DNA of 64,000 nt from NCBI RefSeq assembly GCF_050948175.1, contig NC_135201.1, positions 2,666,001 through 2,730,000 on the forward strand, read 5' to 3'. The notes below the pieces were generated by a model. The model searched no databases. It had not been told where the DNA came from and worked only from the letters and a program-made list of their open reading frames with translations. The stretch comes from Xylocopa sonorina. Its lineage: Eukaryota; Arthropoda; Insecta; Hymenoptera; Apidae. Position numbers and translations under genes: made by a program. The stretch's first letter is position 1. Each line of letters begins with the position of its first letter. Positions 51,291-63,414 of the stretch are shown in pieces.

Positions 51291-52573
51291 AACGGTAGTT
51301 ACTGTTTGTATTTACCGTATTTGTCCGGTTATAACTCTAATGGAAAATACAAGGTATAAGGTAAAAGACATATATATCATACACACAGTATATTATTTTT
51401 AATAATAATTTATCTTCTTCGCTGTGTGCAAATTTATCTATCCCAATATGGGCAAATTAATCAAATTGAACAAATTAATTGGTACGTATTACGAATATTA
51501 ATAGTAATATATAGAGTACCAATCATTACATAAAAGTTAATCTTGCAAAATACAATAACAAAGTGATATATTCGTAATTTATTTGAAACGTTTTGATACG
51601 CTTAACTAATAATATCGAATTTCCCGAAGACATAAGCAACAAATACAGGCTAAAATAATAACATAGAATCTATAACAAGCACATAAATATATTTTTGTTA
51701 TTCCATATGGTATATTGAAAACGGATACAAGTGACTTTCGAAAAGCATTTCTAATCCACTCGCTAGAAACCGTGATGCTTGAACTAATTGTTCGCACACG
51801 GAAAATAATATAATTACGACTAATACGTCGAAAAGTGACGACGCATTAAATTCAATGCATTACTAAACGGTTAGCAGCATTTTTTTGACATCATATTAAT
51901 CTGCGTAACGCAAAACAATAATGGTTCCCTTTTTATTAGCCAAAAGTGTATTCGTGTCATGTATACCTTCTTTATATAAATAAAATGGAAGTCAAAGGTT
52001 ATTAGCCTTAAGAACTGAAACTTGCACTCTGATTGGCGGAAATAAAGGGTGTGCGTAGTCGTGCCTCCCATCTTGAATTTTTACGCGTAAGTAGGCCAAA
52101 ATAATATATGTACTTAGTCGCTATTAATAGTTTACCGTTTCCTTATACGCTAATTACGTTCGTGAATGAATAGTAAATAGTTACGGTGACATTACCAGGA
52201 TTAGCAGAATTCCTGGGGCATCCGCAGAAAAAATGTTTTATTGTAGAAGAAAAATGCACAAGCTGACGCACAATCGCAAATCTTCAAATACGTTATTCTA
52301 ACACAACTCTGCTCGTACTGCCGTCACTGTGACTTCTTCGTCTGTAATACTCGATTCTCTCTACTTTTAACTCCCTCTCTTGTGTTTATAACCGCACGGA
52401 GCAACCAAGTAGTTGCCAACTTGTTGGCTAAACTGAACTATAAAATGCCAGCCACTTTGCGCCGAATACTTATATGCACTTGTGCAATGGAGCGTGCAAT
52501 TTGTGTACGATACACTATTCATACGGTACAACAATGGCAAACAAAATAAGACACAAAAAAGGATATGTTTTTC

Positions 52574-52583
52574 GCGCATGCGC
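52574..52583. promoter_or_regulatory. NRF1-type palindrome GCGCATGCGC
   Basis: CGCGCATGCGCA is a perfect match to the palindromic site bound by NRF1 (Drosophila erect wing), usually placed close to transcription starts of housekeeping and mitochondrial genes. It is an isolated GC-rich motif in AT-rich DNA, about 4 kb upstream of the CPT1 start codon and 1.2 kb from that of cinnamon. It may mark the CPT1 or a shared divergent promoter. Confidence 0.45.
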
Positions 52584-52674
52584 AGTTACTGTCTAGTCGA
52601 AAAATTTGCAATAAGCTCGTATGTGTATGGGTGGTACATACGACAACAAAGTTCTAAATAATAATATTATACAT

Positions 52675-52689
52675 ACACACACACACACA
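52675..52689. repeat. CA dinucleotide microsatellite
   Basis: A short run of AC repeats (about 7 units) directly 3' of an AT-rich stretch in the CPT1-cinnamon spacer. Confidence 0.8.
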
Positions 52690-53795
52690 TAAATTTATAT
52701 ATTTTAATTATTATTATATAGTTTTAATTAATCATATTTTGGCAATTTATTCTAATCTATCGATAACTTCATATTTTTTATTTTAATCAACTATAGTTAT
52801 AATAATGGACTTATTTGTACATGTAAATTTCGAAATATATATATTATTTCTTAACTAAATAATGTCGTATATATATATCTTTCGTATTTTGTACCAAACA
52901 TAATGCGTAAAAACAATAATGAAATAAAAACGTAAATCGTATTTCTTTTGTCAAGTAGTTATACTTAGTAATACTGTTTTTGTTAATTAATTATCGATCA
53001 ATTCTAACACTGTGATTACGAAAATATAGATGTCATGTAATAAGACTCGCGGTTCTAACAATTTACACCAGTTTGCGCTACTGAACAGTACTTAACCTCA
53101 TTCCTGGTTCCTAAGGGGCACTTGGAGAAGCAATAATTCTATCTGTGATAGAATATTCTATGCCATAAACTACAGCGTCATATATGCATACGGCCGTTTT
53201 GTAACTAATCGGCTCGTTTGAATTTGGTCTGAAGACTATTTCTTATCTATGATTTGGTCTATGACATAACCTAATAACATAAATAGGGATGCTTTTTTTT
53301 TTCGAAGCGTTTTACGATTAATTCCTTTTCAATTCCATATTGATTGCAATAAATTTTAATTTTGCTTAAATTTCTGACATTGCAATGTAGGTAGTCTCAA
53401 ATAAAATTAATAGAAAGTAACAGAAAGTTCCAAATAAAATAATATAACTCCCTTAGTGTTTGCATTTTATTTTTAATTTAACCGTCTAAGTACGATCGTA
53501 TTTTTTATTTACGCTTGCGCACTCGAAATTGAACTAAGGGAAAACTGGAATTTCACTTTTGTGAAAACGATGTTATCATAATTCCATTATCAAAAAAACA
53601 AATGCTTAAGTAAGGCTTAAGTACTTCTATTAATATCAGTTAATCGACTGAAAAGCTTCTTTCGGCTCTAGCGTACTATTGGTTGAATGATGACACACAT
53701 GCTAAGATATTATAGGCCTAAATGAGAGATCTCTCTTGTCCCTGTGCTGTCTCAGACGAGTTTTCTTCAGCTCTAAATAATAATTACATGGAAAT

Positions 53796-56700
53796 ATGAA
53801 TTCTATAAGATTTGGATTATTAACAGGTAGATATTTTTATTGTATTCTTATTTTGCAATTATGTAAGACTACAATTTTTAGCATTAAATGTTAGCGTTAC
53901 TTAATTTGATATCTATAATTAAGTTTTATTGTTAACAGTATATTTCGTTAATTTTATTAGTTAGCGATAGCTGCAGCAATGATAAAAGTAAGGATAAAAG
54001 TGGACCTGCCGTAGAACAATATATTAAAGATGAAACGTCTGAAGTTGGAAAGATTTTCAAAGGTCAAATACAATGTAGAGATATTGTTCCAGATCGAGAA
54101 TCGTCGATAAAGGTAGCTATTCATCAGAGAATTTTATAAATGAATGTAATATATATTTATACTTATCTTAGTTATTGACTTGAATGTATAAAAGGTACAT
54201 GAGAAAATTACAATAAATTTTAATAAAATATATTAAGAATAAGAAAGTAATACATATAAAGTACTATGTTAACATACTATTAGTTCTTAATGAATTAAGA
54301 GTAAAATATTAGTAATCTTATTGATATTTCACATTTCTTTTTCTTTTGTATAGGGAATTTTAAAATCCTGGTGTAATAATGAAAATGTAGACGTTATTTT
54401 GACAATTGGTGGAACAGGATTTTCTGCAACAGATGTAACTCCTGAAGCAACTAAACAAGTTATTACAAGAGAAGTTCCTGGAATGTCTACAGCGATGTTA
54501 ATGTCAAGCTTAAAAGTTACGCCAATGGCTATGTTATCTAGGTACAATGTTTTTAAAGATTAAATTCAAGATAATATCATTATAAATAGATTAAAATCCA
54601 ATTGGACAAGTATTGGACAACTATTTCCTTTTAAAATAATGTTAACAATATTATATCAGCATCTTTTATTATTTATGTTTGATCTTCAGAGCTATATGTG
54701 GAATACGACGTAAAACATTGATTATAAATTTACCGGGATCACCAAAAGCTGCAAAGGAATGTTTAAGTGCAATTGCACCTGCCATACCACATGCTGTTGA
54801 TCTAATTAGAAATAACAAAGAGAATATAATAGATACACACAGAAATGTACAAGATGAAATTATCCAAAGTACTTTACCAAAAGACCAAGATAAAATTTCA
54901 GTAAGTTATGCAAAAACATTTAATATAAAATATAAAGTAAATATAAGTATGAAATGTTTGTACATAGATATATTTTTTTTCCTTTATAGTCATGTTTAAC
55001 TAGTATAGTTCAACGTAATAGACAATCACCATATCCAATGGTTTCTGTAGAAGAAGCTTCTAAATTGATACGTGAACAAGTAGAGTCATTAACTTCTAAC
55101 AGTAAATCAGAGGAGGATTTAGAAAAGTGTCATGGCAGGATATTGGATGAGGATCTATATTCCAACTACGATTTACCACCATTTAGAGCATCCATTAAAG
55201 ATGGTTATGCAGTGTTAGCGAGTGATGGAAAAGGCAGAAGAAAAGTATTAAGTGGAATAAAAGCAGGAGGCACTGTAAGCAGTATGTTAAAGATATATTT
55301 ACATAACTGTTATTAGTTTAATATAATTTCATAAATTTATAGGCTACCGCGATTAAGCTTGTATCTGGTACATGTGTTAGAGTAAATACAGGTGCTCCAA
55401 TTCCAGATGGTACGTTTAATATGCTTATAGTGGTTCACCTGTGAACCAAGTTAGGAACCACTATAGTGGATTCAAGGATAATTTTCTGATACTTAAAAGA
55501 TTTATTAGAATGTGATTATTAATTACTTTTATATTAATTTTTATTTTTATTATTTCTAATTTAAAGACGCGACAGCAGTTGTTCAAGTTGAGGATACTAA
55601 ACTTATAAAAGGAACATTAGATAACACGGAGGAAGATGAAATTGAAATTTTAACAAACGTACAAATTGGACAGGATATTAGGTACCTTGTTTTTAATAAC
55701 TGATAGTTATGGTTTAATAAACCAAATTAATATTATGTTTTTTATTTCTTTTGAGACCTATTGGTTGTGATATTAAAAAAGGAGAACTTATTTTGATGTC
55801 AGGAACAAAACTTGGAGCAGTAGAATTAGGTCTTGCTGCAGCGTGTGGTTGCAAAAAGATTTCAGTTACTAGTCTTCCAAAAGTTGGTGTACTATCTACA
55901 GGAGATGAACTACAAAGTCCTGGCACGTCTTTACTGCCAGGACGTATATACGATAGTAATAAAATTACATTGTTATCGATGTTAAGAGAAAATGGTTTCG
56001 ATGCAATTGACGTAGGCATTGCATTAGACGAGTAAGTTCATTTCTGTACTCAAGAGATAAATAATCGTATCTCTGTTATAATAAATTAGATAATAAGTAC
56101 ATACAACTTTTTATAATTAATACATATATTTCATAGTGAGGACATTATGGTGGATAAGATTAAAAATGCTTTGAAACAAGTTGATGTTCTTATCACATCA
56201 GGCTCTGTATCAATGGGGGATAGAGATATGTTGAAACCCATTCTTCAACATTATTTTAATGCTACAATACATTTTGGTAATGATGTCATTAAAGTTGGAT
56301 AATTCTGATCGTAGCAAACATTTGAAAAGAAGCTGATAATTAACATGTATATATTTTTAGGGCGTGTCAATATGAAACCTGGCAAACCAACTACTTTTGC
56401 AACCTGTTCATTTGAAAATAGGAAAAAATATTTTTTGTGCCTCCCGGGTAATCCAGTTTCTGCCACAGTCACTATGAATTTATTTGCGTTGCCCTTGTTA
56501 AGACAGTTATGCAAAGACTATTCCACACCTACGATTGTGACGGCAAAAGTATGTATTACATTTATTTATTACAAATTTTTACTCCGTACGTTACTGAATG
56601 TGTATTTTGATGTTAGCTAACATCGTCCTATGATTTGGATCCACGTCCTGAGTATGCGAGAGCAATTTTGCAATGGGAGGATATGCTTGGTCTACCCTCT

Positions 56701-56859
56701 GCGTATAGTACTGGAAATCAGATTAGTAGTAGATTACTTAGTTGCAAAAGTGCGAATGCATTATTAATGTTACCAGCACGTAAACCAGAGACTACTGCAT
56801 TACAAGCGGGAGATGTGGTAGAAGCAATGCTATTGGGATTTATGCAATGTAGAAATTAA
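53796..56859 (+). CDS. Molybdenum cofactor synthesis protein cinnamon (gephyrin homologue)
   Basis: Two-domain enzyme for the last steps of molybdenum cofactor synthesis: a MogA-like domain adenylates molybdopterin and a MoeA-like domain inserts molybdate. Eleven exons in phase: 53796-53826, 53961-54112, 54354-54541, 54690-54900, 54990-55274, 55343-55409, 55567-55681, 55756-56031, 56137-56276, 56361-56548 and 56617-56859, 631 residues. Exons 1-4 encode the MogA part (TVSDSC, TIGGTGFSATDVTPEAT, REVPGMSTAM, NLPGSPKAA). Exons 5-11 encode the MoeA part (LPPFRASIKDGYAV, NTGAPIPDDATAVVQVED, RPIGCDIKKGE, VLSTGDEL, PGRIYDSN, CLPGNPVSA). The linker is only some 30-40 residues, far shorter than the neuronal linker of vertebrate gephyrin, so a scaffold role is not suggested. 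The start ATG gives MNSIRFGLLTVSDSC, the expected MogA beginning. An AATAAA lies 63 bases after the stop. Confidence 0.94.
55426..55465. repeat. Small inverted repeat in cinnamon intron 6
   Basis: TATAGTGGTTC at 55426-55436 is perfectly inverted as GAACCACTATA at 55455-55465. Inside it a second pairing (GGTTCACCTGTGAACC) is possible, so the intron RNA could form alternative hairpins. It lies 17 bases after the splice donor. No function can be assigned. Confidence 0.6.
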
Positions 56860-56921
56860 TTTTTTATGGTGTTGGTATAGAAGAAGATAAAATGTCATTC
56901 ACAGAGAGAAAATTTCTTTAT

Positions 56922-56927
56922 CAATAA
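56922..56927 (+). terminator. Probable poly(A) signal of cinnamon
   Basis: AATAAA lies 63 bases after the TAA stop, followed within about 20 bases by a T-rich stretch (ATATATTTTTTAAG). This is the expected arrangement for a compact 3' end. Confidence 0.6.
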
Positions 56928-57398
56928 AGATATATTTTTTAAGAGTCATATTTACCTATATTTGTACATTTCAATGATCATAACGAAAACACTTGAAGAT
57001 GAATGTTTTGATCAAAGCATTTGTATTACTCTGCTGTAAATTATCAACTACATATAAAAAATCGTAATACAGTATACAATTCAAAGTTAATTAGGAATTT
57101 TTTATTATTATCAATACGTATACTGTAAATATTTTGCTATACTGTTATAGTTATATTTGATATCGTTTCTAGCTTGATTCAATTTCGGAATAAACTGAGT
57201 TTCAAACTGGATTTTATTCGATGTTGCCTTATTATTCTTTAGTTCGTAAAAGTGTTCGTAACGCGCAGAATTACACATGACAGGTTTCATACAGAATTGG
57301 AATTTAAATGTTTTCGCTCCGTGAGAACGGGAGAGAAGTGATTCCATCTGGCGGATGTGTAAAGTAAAATGGAACAGAGAATCTGCTATTTGATAACG

Positions 57399-57406
57399 TA
57401 TAAAAG
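57399..57406 (+). promoter_or_regulatory. TATA box (TATAAAAG)
   Basis: A consensus TATAAAAG followed by a purine-rich, GC-rich stretch (GGAGGAGTGGGGGAGCGGCG). It is the only such arrangement near the 5' end of the winged-eye-like gene. The nearest ATG lies 31 bases downstream, which would leave an almost leaderless mRNA if the box were used at the standard spacing; the true start may lie elsewhere. Confidence 0.35.
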
Positions 57407-57436
57407 GAGGAGTGGGGGAGCGGCGCGAGGAAGAAA

Positions 57437-57520
57437 ATGGCCGACAAGGCAACGGTAAAAGGGCAGGGACGTCGTGTGAGATACGTGTTTCGGGAGAAAG
57501 AAATGCGAAATCTGTGTTAG
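57437..57520 (+). other. Upstream 27-codon open frame or alternative first exon
   Basis: AAAATGGCC gives a good translation-start context, and the frame reads MADKATVKGQGRRVRYVFR and on to a TAG at 57518. A possible donor, CGTCGT|GTGAGA, lies after codon 13, so the first 13 codons could instead be a spliced coding start. The frame is not recognised. It would be an upstream open frame if the leader of the next gene passes through it. Confidence 0.3.
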
Positions 57521-58724
57521 AGCTCGCAATAACCGAACGAGAATTATTAATAAAACTGCCGTGTTGTTGCTTATCTTGGTGGTGTTTCTAAGTAAAAAAA
57601 GTCGCCAGGCTAGTCCCACTGCATCGATGTATTAATTTATCGTTTAAAAAAGCGTTCGCGGGCCGTGTGTAGAAATAAAAGGGCTCGCTAAAGGTAAACA
57701 TAAATTATGCATTACTCCTATGTTTATCTCCTCTAATTGCTGCCGCGCTTCCGTTGTGAATGTACAAGTGATTTGGTCGGGAAACTATCGCTAGAGACTT
57801 TTATAATAGAGTACGAGCCTGGTAAAATTTCGTACGTGACAAATTCATCGATCAGTAGAGTAGGTTTATGTTAGCCACTTGTGGCCATCTACGGATACAT
57901 TTAAAAGGTATCCTGTTGTCCTTGTCCTTTTAATTTCTCTATCTTTGCAACGCAGTATTCACCAGTTCTCGTCAATTTTCTTCATCCCTTCTACGAAATA
58001 TCGCGGATATGTTTGGGAAAAATGTTCGAGCGACGAATCTATTTGATGCATGTTAACTGATGGGAGCAATGAGATTTAAAGGGATCGATTTGTCAACAAG
58101 TCGATGAAAGTGCGCGCATCCGACAGTCTCGATCGTGATTCTTTTTTATTTTATCGCTATTATAAAACTTGAATATTTTCCTGGCTAGTAGGAAATATGA
58201 ACTTTTTCACGTTTCATTTACGCCTCGGACATTTGCATGTGTGTTTCGAGGTTTGAATAACAAGTAAAATGTGCCAATGTCAGTTGGTCGTCATCTTGAG
58301 GTCCTCGTAAGAAAAAGATGAAGGAATCGAATTATTTTTACATTGTAAAACATTTTAATGCGAAATATTTCATTCATAACGCGTGATAATGCATAAAATA
58401 AATTTTCTTAGTAACATTAGAAATATATCCCAAAAAAAAAAAAAAAAACTTAAATCAATTTCAAAAACAGTTAATTTATTAGTTATATGCTCCGTATTAT
58501 TTTTTTCATTATAAACAGTTAACATATAAAATTTTTTGTTGCACACAGTCAATAGCTTGACGTACGTATTTCTTTATTTTCAGGTACAGTCAACTTCAAG
58601 AGGATTAGAATATTTATAATCTACTTTACAATGGCTGTTAGGTAGTTTTAATATTTTGCTCGTTGCTTTGTTTCAACACCGAGCAGATTAATACTAAGTT
58701 GAAAATGTAAAGGGAACAATCGTA

Positions 58725-61700
58725 ATGAAGCCACAGAAAAAGGCATCAGTTGCCAGGAAGGCGACAAAAATGCCAACGATTGCTAAGAAACGTCGCTCAT
58801 TTTTAGAAAAATCAATATCCGACATAAGGAAAGAAAAAAAACCTAAAAAGCTTGAGAAAGTGGAAGACGCGAAGAAAAAGATAGAGAGTGACAAGAAAAA
58901 GTTGGAGAAAGCTGAGGAGAAGAAGAAAGTAGAGGACAAGAGAAAAATTGAGGAGAAGCGGAAGGAAAAGTCTGAGAAGGTAGACGAGAAGAAGAAGTGT
59001 GCAAAAGATCATGAGAAAAAGTGGGACAAGGTGGAGGAGAAAAAATTGGATAAAACAGAAGAAAAAATTATGGACGAGTGTGTGTATGACAGCACAGAAA
59101 AGAAGAAAGTACAAAAACTAGATGAGAAAGTAAAATTGGATAAGCAAGTTATGGAAAATAAGAAGAAACCAGAGAAAATGGAAGAGAAAAAGAAGAGTGG
59201 TAAATTTGATGATGAGAACATAGAAGACCAAGTAAACCTTTTAAATGTAACAGAAGAAAATGAAACGAACGAGGAAAAGTTAGATAATATTTGTCCAATT
59301 ACTAAGAAAAAATGTAAGGACGAAAAGAAGAAAGATACAAAATTGATAAAGTTGGACATCAAGGAGAGTGTGAAGGCATCTGTGATAAAAGATAAGAAAT
59401 TGGAACGTAAGAAGCTTCTTGAAAAGGGTGCATTGAATATTAATGCTTCCTTAACAAGAGCTAAAAAAGATTCAAAGGCGAAATCAATGCAGAAGAAAGG
59501 TATCTCCAGAAAGACTGTTTTAACGAAGAAGTCACATTTATCGGTGGTTCAAAAGTTGGTAGATAAAAAAATTAAACTGAACAAATTGGTGAAAAATGAG
59601 GAAATGTCTGTAAGCGAAGAAGATGAAGCAGTGAAGAAAACAAAGAGAAAAAATGTGAATATTTCTAAAGTTAAAATTATACAAGAGAAGAAGCCAAAGT
59701 TAGGGAAACATATGAAAGCTAAGTTGCCTTTAAAGAACAATAAAATAAATGCTGCATTGAAAAAAGATGATAGATTGAAGACGATTGTTGAGAAAGTTAT
59801 ACCTAAGAAGAAGATAGATGTGAAAGAAACAGAGAAATTATTAAATGAACATAAAAAGATAGTGGATAATAATGAACTGAAAGAAGAAGCAAATACAACC
59901 GATATAAAAAGTGAATTAGAGGAGGATAAAGAGATTGATAAAGGTAATAAGGAAGAACAATTGCAATCAAAGGCACAAGATATAAAGAAAGTTGTAAAGA
60001 ATACTCCAAAAATAGGCAAGAAAGTAATAAAAAAGAAAGCTGTGAAAGTACAAATGGACAATGCAAATCAAACATATTCATCTTCTGAGGAAACATCTTC
60101 CGAGGAATCCAACAAACAAATGAAGGTTTGCGAAGATAATCTAGACGATAGTGTTTCCTCTAAGCAAGAGCAAATTGATAGTGAAAATATAATCGAGACA
60201 AATTTGAAGGATGAACCAATTAATGGGGACAGTGTAAGCAGTAATTTATTGTTAATAGATACAGAGGATGAAAGTGATGATGAGGTAAAGAAGAATAAAC
60301 AAAAGGAGATGAAGAGAAGAGAAAGAGGTGCTTCGCCATCTGATGAACGTGTTAGAAGAATGAGATTGTTTGGTTTCTGGAGTGGGCCAAAGCGACACAG
60401 AGTTGCCTCTTTGAACGCGTTAGCCAAAGTTCATTGTCTATACGAAAACGAGACTGGTGGAGTATATCTTGGTGGTTTCTGTAAACCAAAACCTGAGAAA
60501 GAGAAACAGAAGAAGACTAAAGAAGAAAAAGAGGAGAACGTTCGTAAGGAGAAGGAGAAAAAGGTAGAAACTAAAATGGAAGAAAATGTCCCGAAAAGAA
60601 AGCTTAGAAATGTGCCCGGATTACGTGGGAAGCACTGGGATATGTTGGAAACCTCTTCGTCTTCGTCTTCTTCAGATGATGACTATGAACGCGAAAAAAA
60701 TGTAGAACACAACAAGAAGAAGATAATCAAGCGAAGAAAGAAAAATGAGGAAGTAATGGATTTGAAAGATATGGTTGTTTGTAAAAGAATGGCGAGCCTG
60801 AATGCTACGGCCATTCTAGCCGCATCTTATTCGAGTGAAAAAAATCCTTCTGGTAGCAGTTCTGATTCTTCGAGCGAGTCGGAGGTGGAGATTATTAAAA
60901 AGCGTAAACAAAACGATTCTGATATTGAGAAACGAAAATCACGGCAAAATCCAGAACAAGACGATGTCCTGAAACCATCAAATAAACTTGTTATTTTGAA
61001 TCAAGATACGGATGTTACTATTACTGGTATATTTTATTGATTTTCATTTATTGTTTATAACTTTTAATACGTATTATGCTGTCTACTAAAATAAAACTTT
61101 TCTTTTAAGGTGTCTATGTTAATCAAACTCGATCTACACACCATGAAGGTTACTGCAGCATTGCTGGTATGCAATATAGAATGCAATATAGTTCAACAAG
61201 CCATACTCAGACCGCGGCTACTGCAGTTGCTACTGAACTTCATGATCAGGTAAATTATATACTTATATACTTATAAAGTATATTTAGCTTTTCTAATTCC
61301 TTGCCATTAAACTGTTGTCTGATGCAAATACTCTTTCAATCTAAGCTATGAATACACAAAATTACCACTTAAATTTTATGAAAAGTTATAGTTTACACAC
61401 GGTTAATATAATTTTTAGTAATATTTATCAATTAGACATATTAATGTAGAAATTGCTAAGCATGTGTTTTTTACTTCCAATAACAGCAAAAATTGGAGCA
61501 ACCTTGCAAATCATATACTCCACTAGGTGCATTATCCTCAATGCAACCACCAGGTAGCCAAGGTAATCATCCAAATATGTCACCTAGAAGACATTCTGCA
61601 TTTTCAGCACCGCATCAACATGGTAAGTTTGTTGTGTCATACTTTTTGCATTATTTATTAACACCGTGGATGTTGTAATATATAGGGGAAAGCATTATTA

Positions 61701-63414
61701 TTGTTTACATATATGGTTTTGCATTACTTACACACTCAGAATAATAATGACAATAATAATAGTAATAGTAATAATAGATATATTAATTATTAAAAACGTT
61801 ATAAAAAGATGTTGCGAGCGTGTAATTACTTTCGATTCTTTCTTGTACACCATGTTAAGATTACACACGTTTATTAGCAAACCAGAGTATTTCCGTACTT
61901 TCAGTCAAAATAAAAATCGTATAAATTTTATCTATAGAAAAATGGAGTTAATGTTTAAAGGGATAAAAATGTATAGAAGTATAACGTGTACGATAACGTG
62001 TAGGGTATTATCAGCCGGCTGGACCACTGATACAACACCCACCAACTCTACCACCTATTAAGGGGCCTCCTCCAGAACCAACTCCTACACCTCCGCAAAA
62101 TTCTGAAGGCTCGGACGACTTAGTTGCCACTTCTACAACTTCAGGAGGTACGAGTAGTACAGGTATATCCAAATCATTATTTTGCGTTATAATTTTATAC
62201 AAATTTTTGATAATACGTAATAACTAATAATTTTTAATGTATTCAGTATATAGAATGTTACGTTATGTACGTGATATAGAAATATCTAATTTTTTAGGAG
62301 GTGCATTCTATAGGGCATATTGTCCTTCATCATACTACGGGACACCGCCACAATACCCAGAGTTATGTTATCCACCGACGTATTCTCATCCACACGCTCA
62401 TCCACAGCATTATTATAAATATGCACCTACTTATAGAAGGTAAAAATGTATTTATAATGTCATATATTATTTTTAATATTACTTTAACGAAATTGTAGGA
62501 GTGGAGATTTTCAATGTTGATAATGTACTGTATAAAAAGGTACTTTTTCAGGCAGTATTACGGATATCAGGAATCTGGTGGAGGCGGCGGTCCTGGTAGT
62601 AGTGCTACTGCAGGCCCGGCAGTTGTTGATTATCAACCACCTCCGCCACCGCCTGGTGAATATCCACTGCCTCCTTATTACGGAGCGTACCCGCCACCTC
62701 CGCCACCACCACCACCTCCACCTAATCCGGCATACTTGCATTCTCAGGGGAGACCTTTCGTAGATCGTAAGTACCATGCCCAATTACTTTAGTTTATTTA
62801 ATCAATTTTTAAGCGGTGGTTTATGGTATCGCTCGTAAATATTTCGGACACTTTGGTTAATTTGATTTGGTCGAAACGTCTTGTTTCTCTGCAACATACC
62901 GTTTTTATTGCGATATATGAATAAGCATGACAATGATTTTATATGGGATCAATTCAAAATCATTTCAGAATAAAAGCAAAAAGATATTTATCGTATTGAA
63001 TCTCAAATCTTTCGGATATTATAAAAATCTATAAAAATTGAATCAGCGTTGTCTTGGCCTTTCATTTAGATTAAAAAAATAAATGATAATTTGACGTTTA
63101 AACCTTTAGATGCAGCCTTCCAGGGTTGCCCATGCCCGATGCAGTCTTGTCCAAAAAACGTGGATACTGGGCCCCTTATTGGTAATGGTAAGGGAGCGCC
63201 AGTGGTATCGGGGCCCGGTCTGTCATTGCCACCCAGCGCTTTGGTAGGTCCGCCCTCGCCGGCGAGGGGGCTAGCCGGGCTAGCGCCGCCTCACGGTGCC
63301 AATGCCTGGGATACGGATCGCGTCCAACTTAACACTCACCGCAACCTGAATCAGAACCAACCCTCGGTCCCTCCGTCTCACAATCGCCCGCAGAATTCGG
63401 ACTGTAAAAATAAG
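58725..63414 (+). CDS. Winged-eye-like chromatin protein, N-terminal part (3' end beyond window)
   Basis: Exons 58725-61026, 61110-61249, 61487-61622, 62004-62162, 62298-62439, 62552-62766 and 63110-63414 join in phase to 1,133 codons without a stop; the gene runs out of the window. ATG at 58725 has an in-frame TAA 30 bases upstream. Exon 1 encodes about 767 residues: some 500 extremely Lys/Glu-rich ones, a conserved-looking block (RLFGFWSGPKRHRVASLNAL, then YENETGGVYLGGFCKPKPE), a Ser/Asp run, and KRMASLNATAILAASYSSE. Later exons give STHHEGYCSIAG, His/Tyr/Pro-rich and polyproline segments, and GCPCPMQSCPKN. The motifs recall insect winged eye (wge) and vertebrate BAHD1, heterochromatin proteins with a C-terminal BAH domain, but no BAH domain is visible here, so the name is provisional. 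The last donor, AAG|GTTCGT, is weak. Confidence 0.6.
58767..60090 (+). other. Lys/Glu-rich repetitive region of the winged-eye-like protein
   Basis: Over 400 codons consist mainly of AAG/AAA and GAG/GAA, with short recurring pieces such as KVEEKK, EKKKVED, KLDEK. It will be disordered or a charged single helix and is a likely nuclear-localisation source. Low complexity here produces long spurious open frames on the opposite strand. Confidence 0.7.

Larger units (their letters stand above)
48568..53795. other. Spacer between CPT1 and cinnamon, with probable CPT1 control DNA
   Basis: The two flanking genes are divergent, so this 5.2 kb holds both promoters. An untranslated CPT1 exon should lie here because coding exon 1 is preceded by a good acceptor (TTGTTTCAG). 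Listed separately: a duplicated CRE-like/forkhead motif at 51201-51290, an NRF1-type palindrome at 52574-52583 and a CA repeat at 52675-52689. The open frames seen are short and without motifs. The cinnamon promoter is expected just left of 53796, but I see no TATA box there. Confidence 0.55.
56860..58724. other. Spacer with probable promoter and untranslated exon of the downstream gene
   Basis: Left of about 57.3 kb is AT-rich 3' sequence. At 57.4-57.5 kb is a GC-rich block with a TATAAAAG box (57399-57406) and a short upstream open frame at 57437-57520. This looks like a promoter or untranslated first exon of the winged-eye-like gene. An acceptor, TTTATTTTCAG, precedes 58584, so the exon holding the start codon probably begins at 58584. 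A 16-base A run lies at 58432-58447. No other gene is seen. Confidence 0.5.

Noticed and set aside
58694..60427. Several long Phe/Ser/Leu-rich open frames on the minus strand, some looking like membrane proteins
   Set aside because: They are antisense to the AAG/GAG-rich exon of the winged-eye-like gene, where the reverse strand is TTC/CTC-rich and lacks stops.
61666..62061. 131-codon plus-strand open frame
   Set aside because: Mostly AT-rich intron of the winged-eye-like gene; only the bases from 62004 are exon, and in a different frame.
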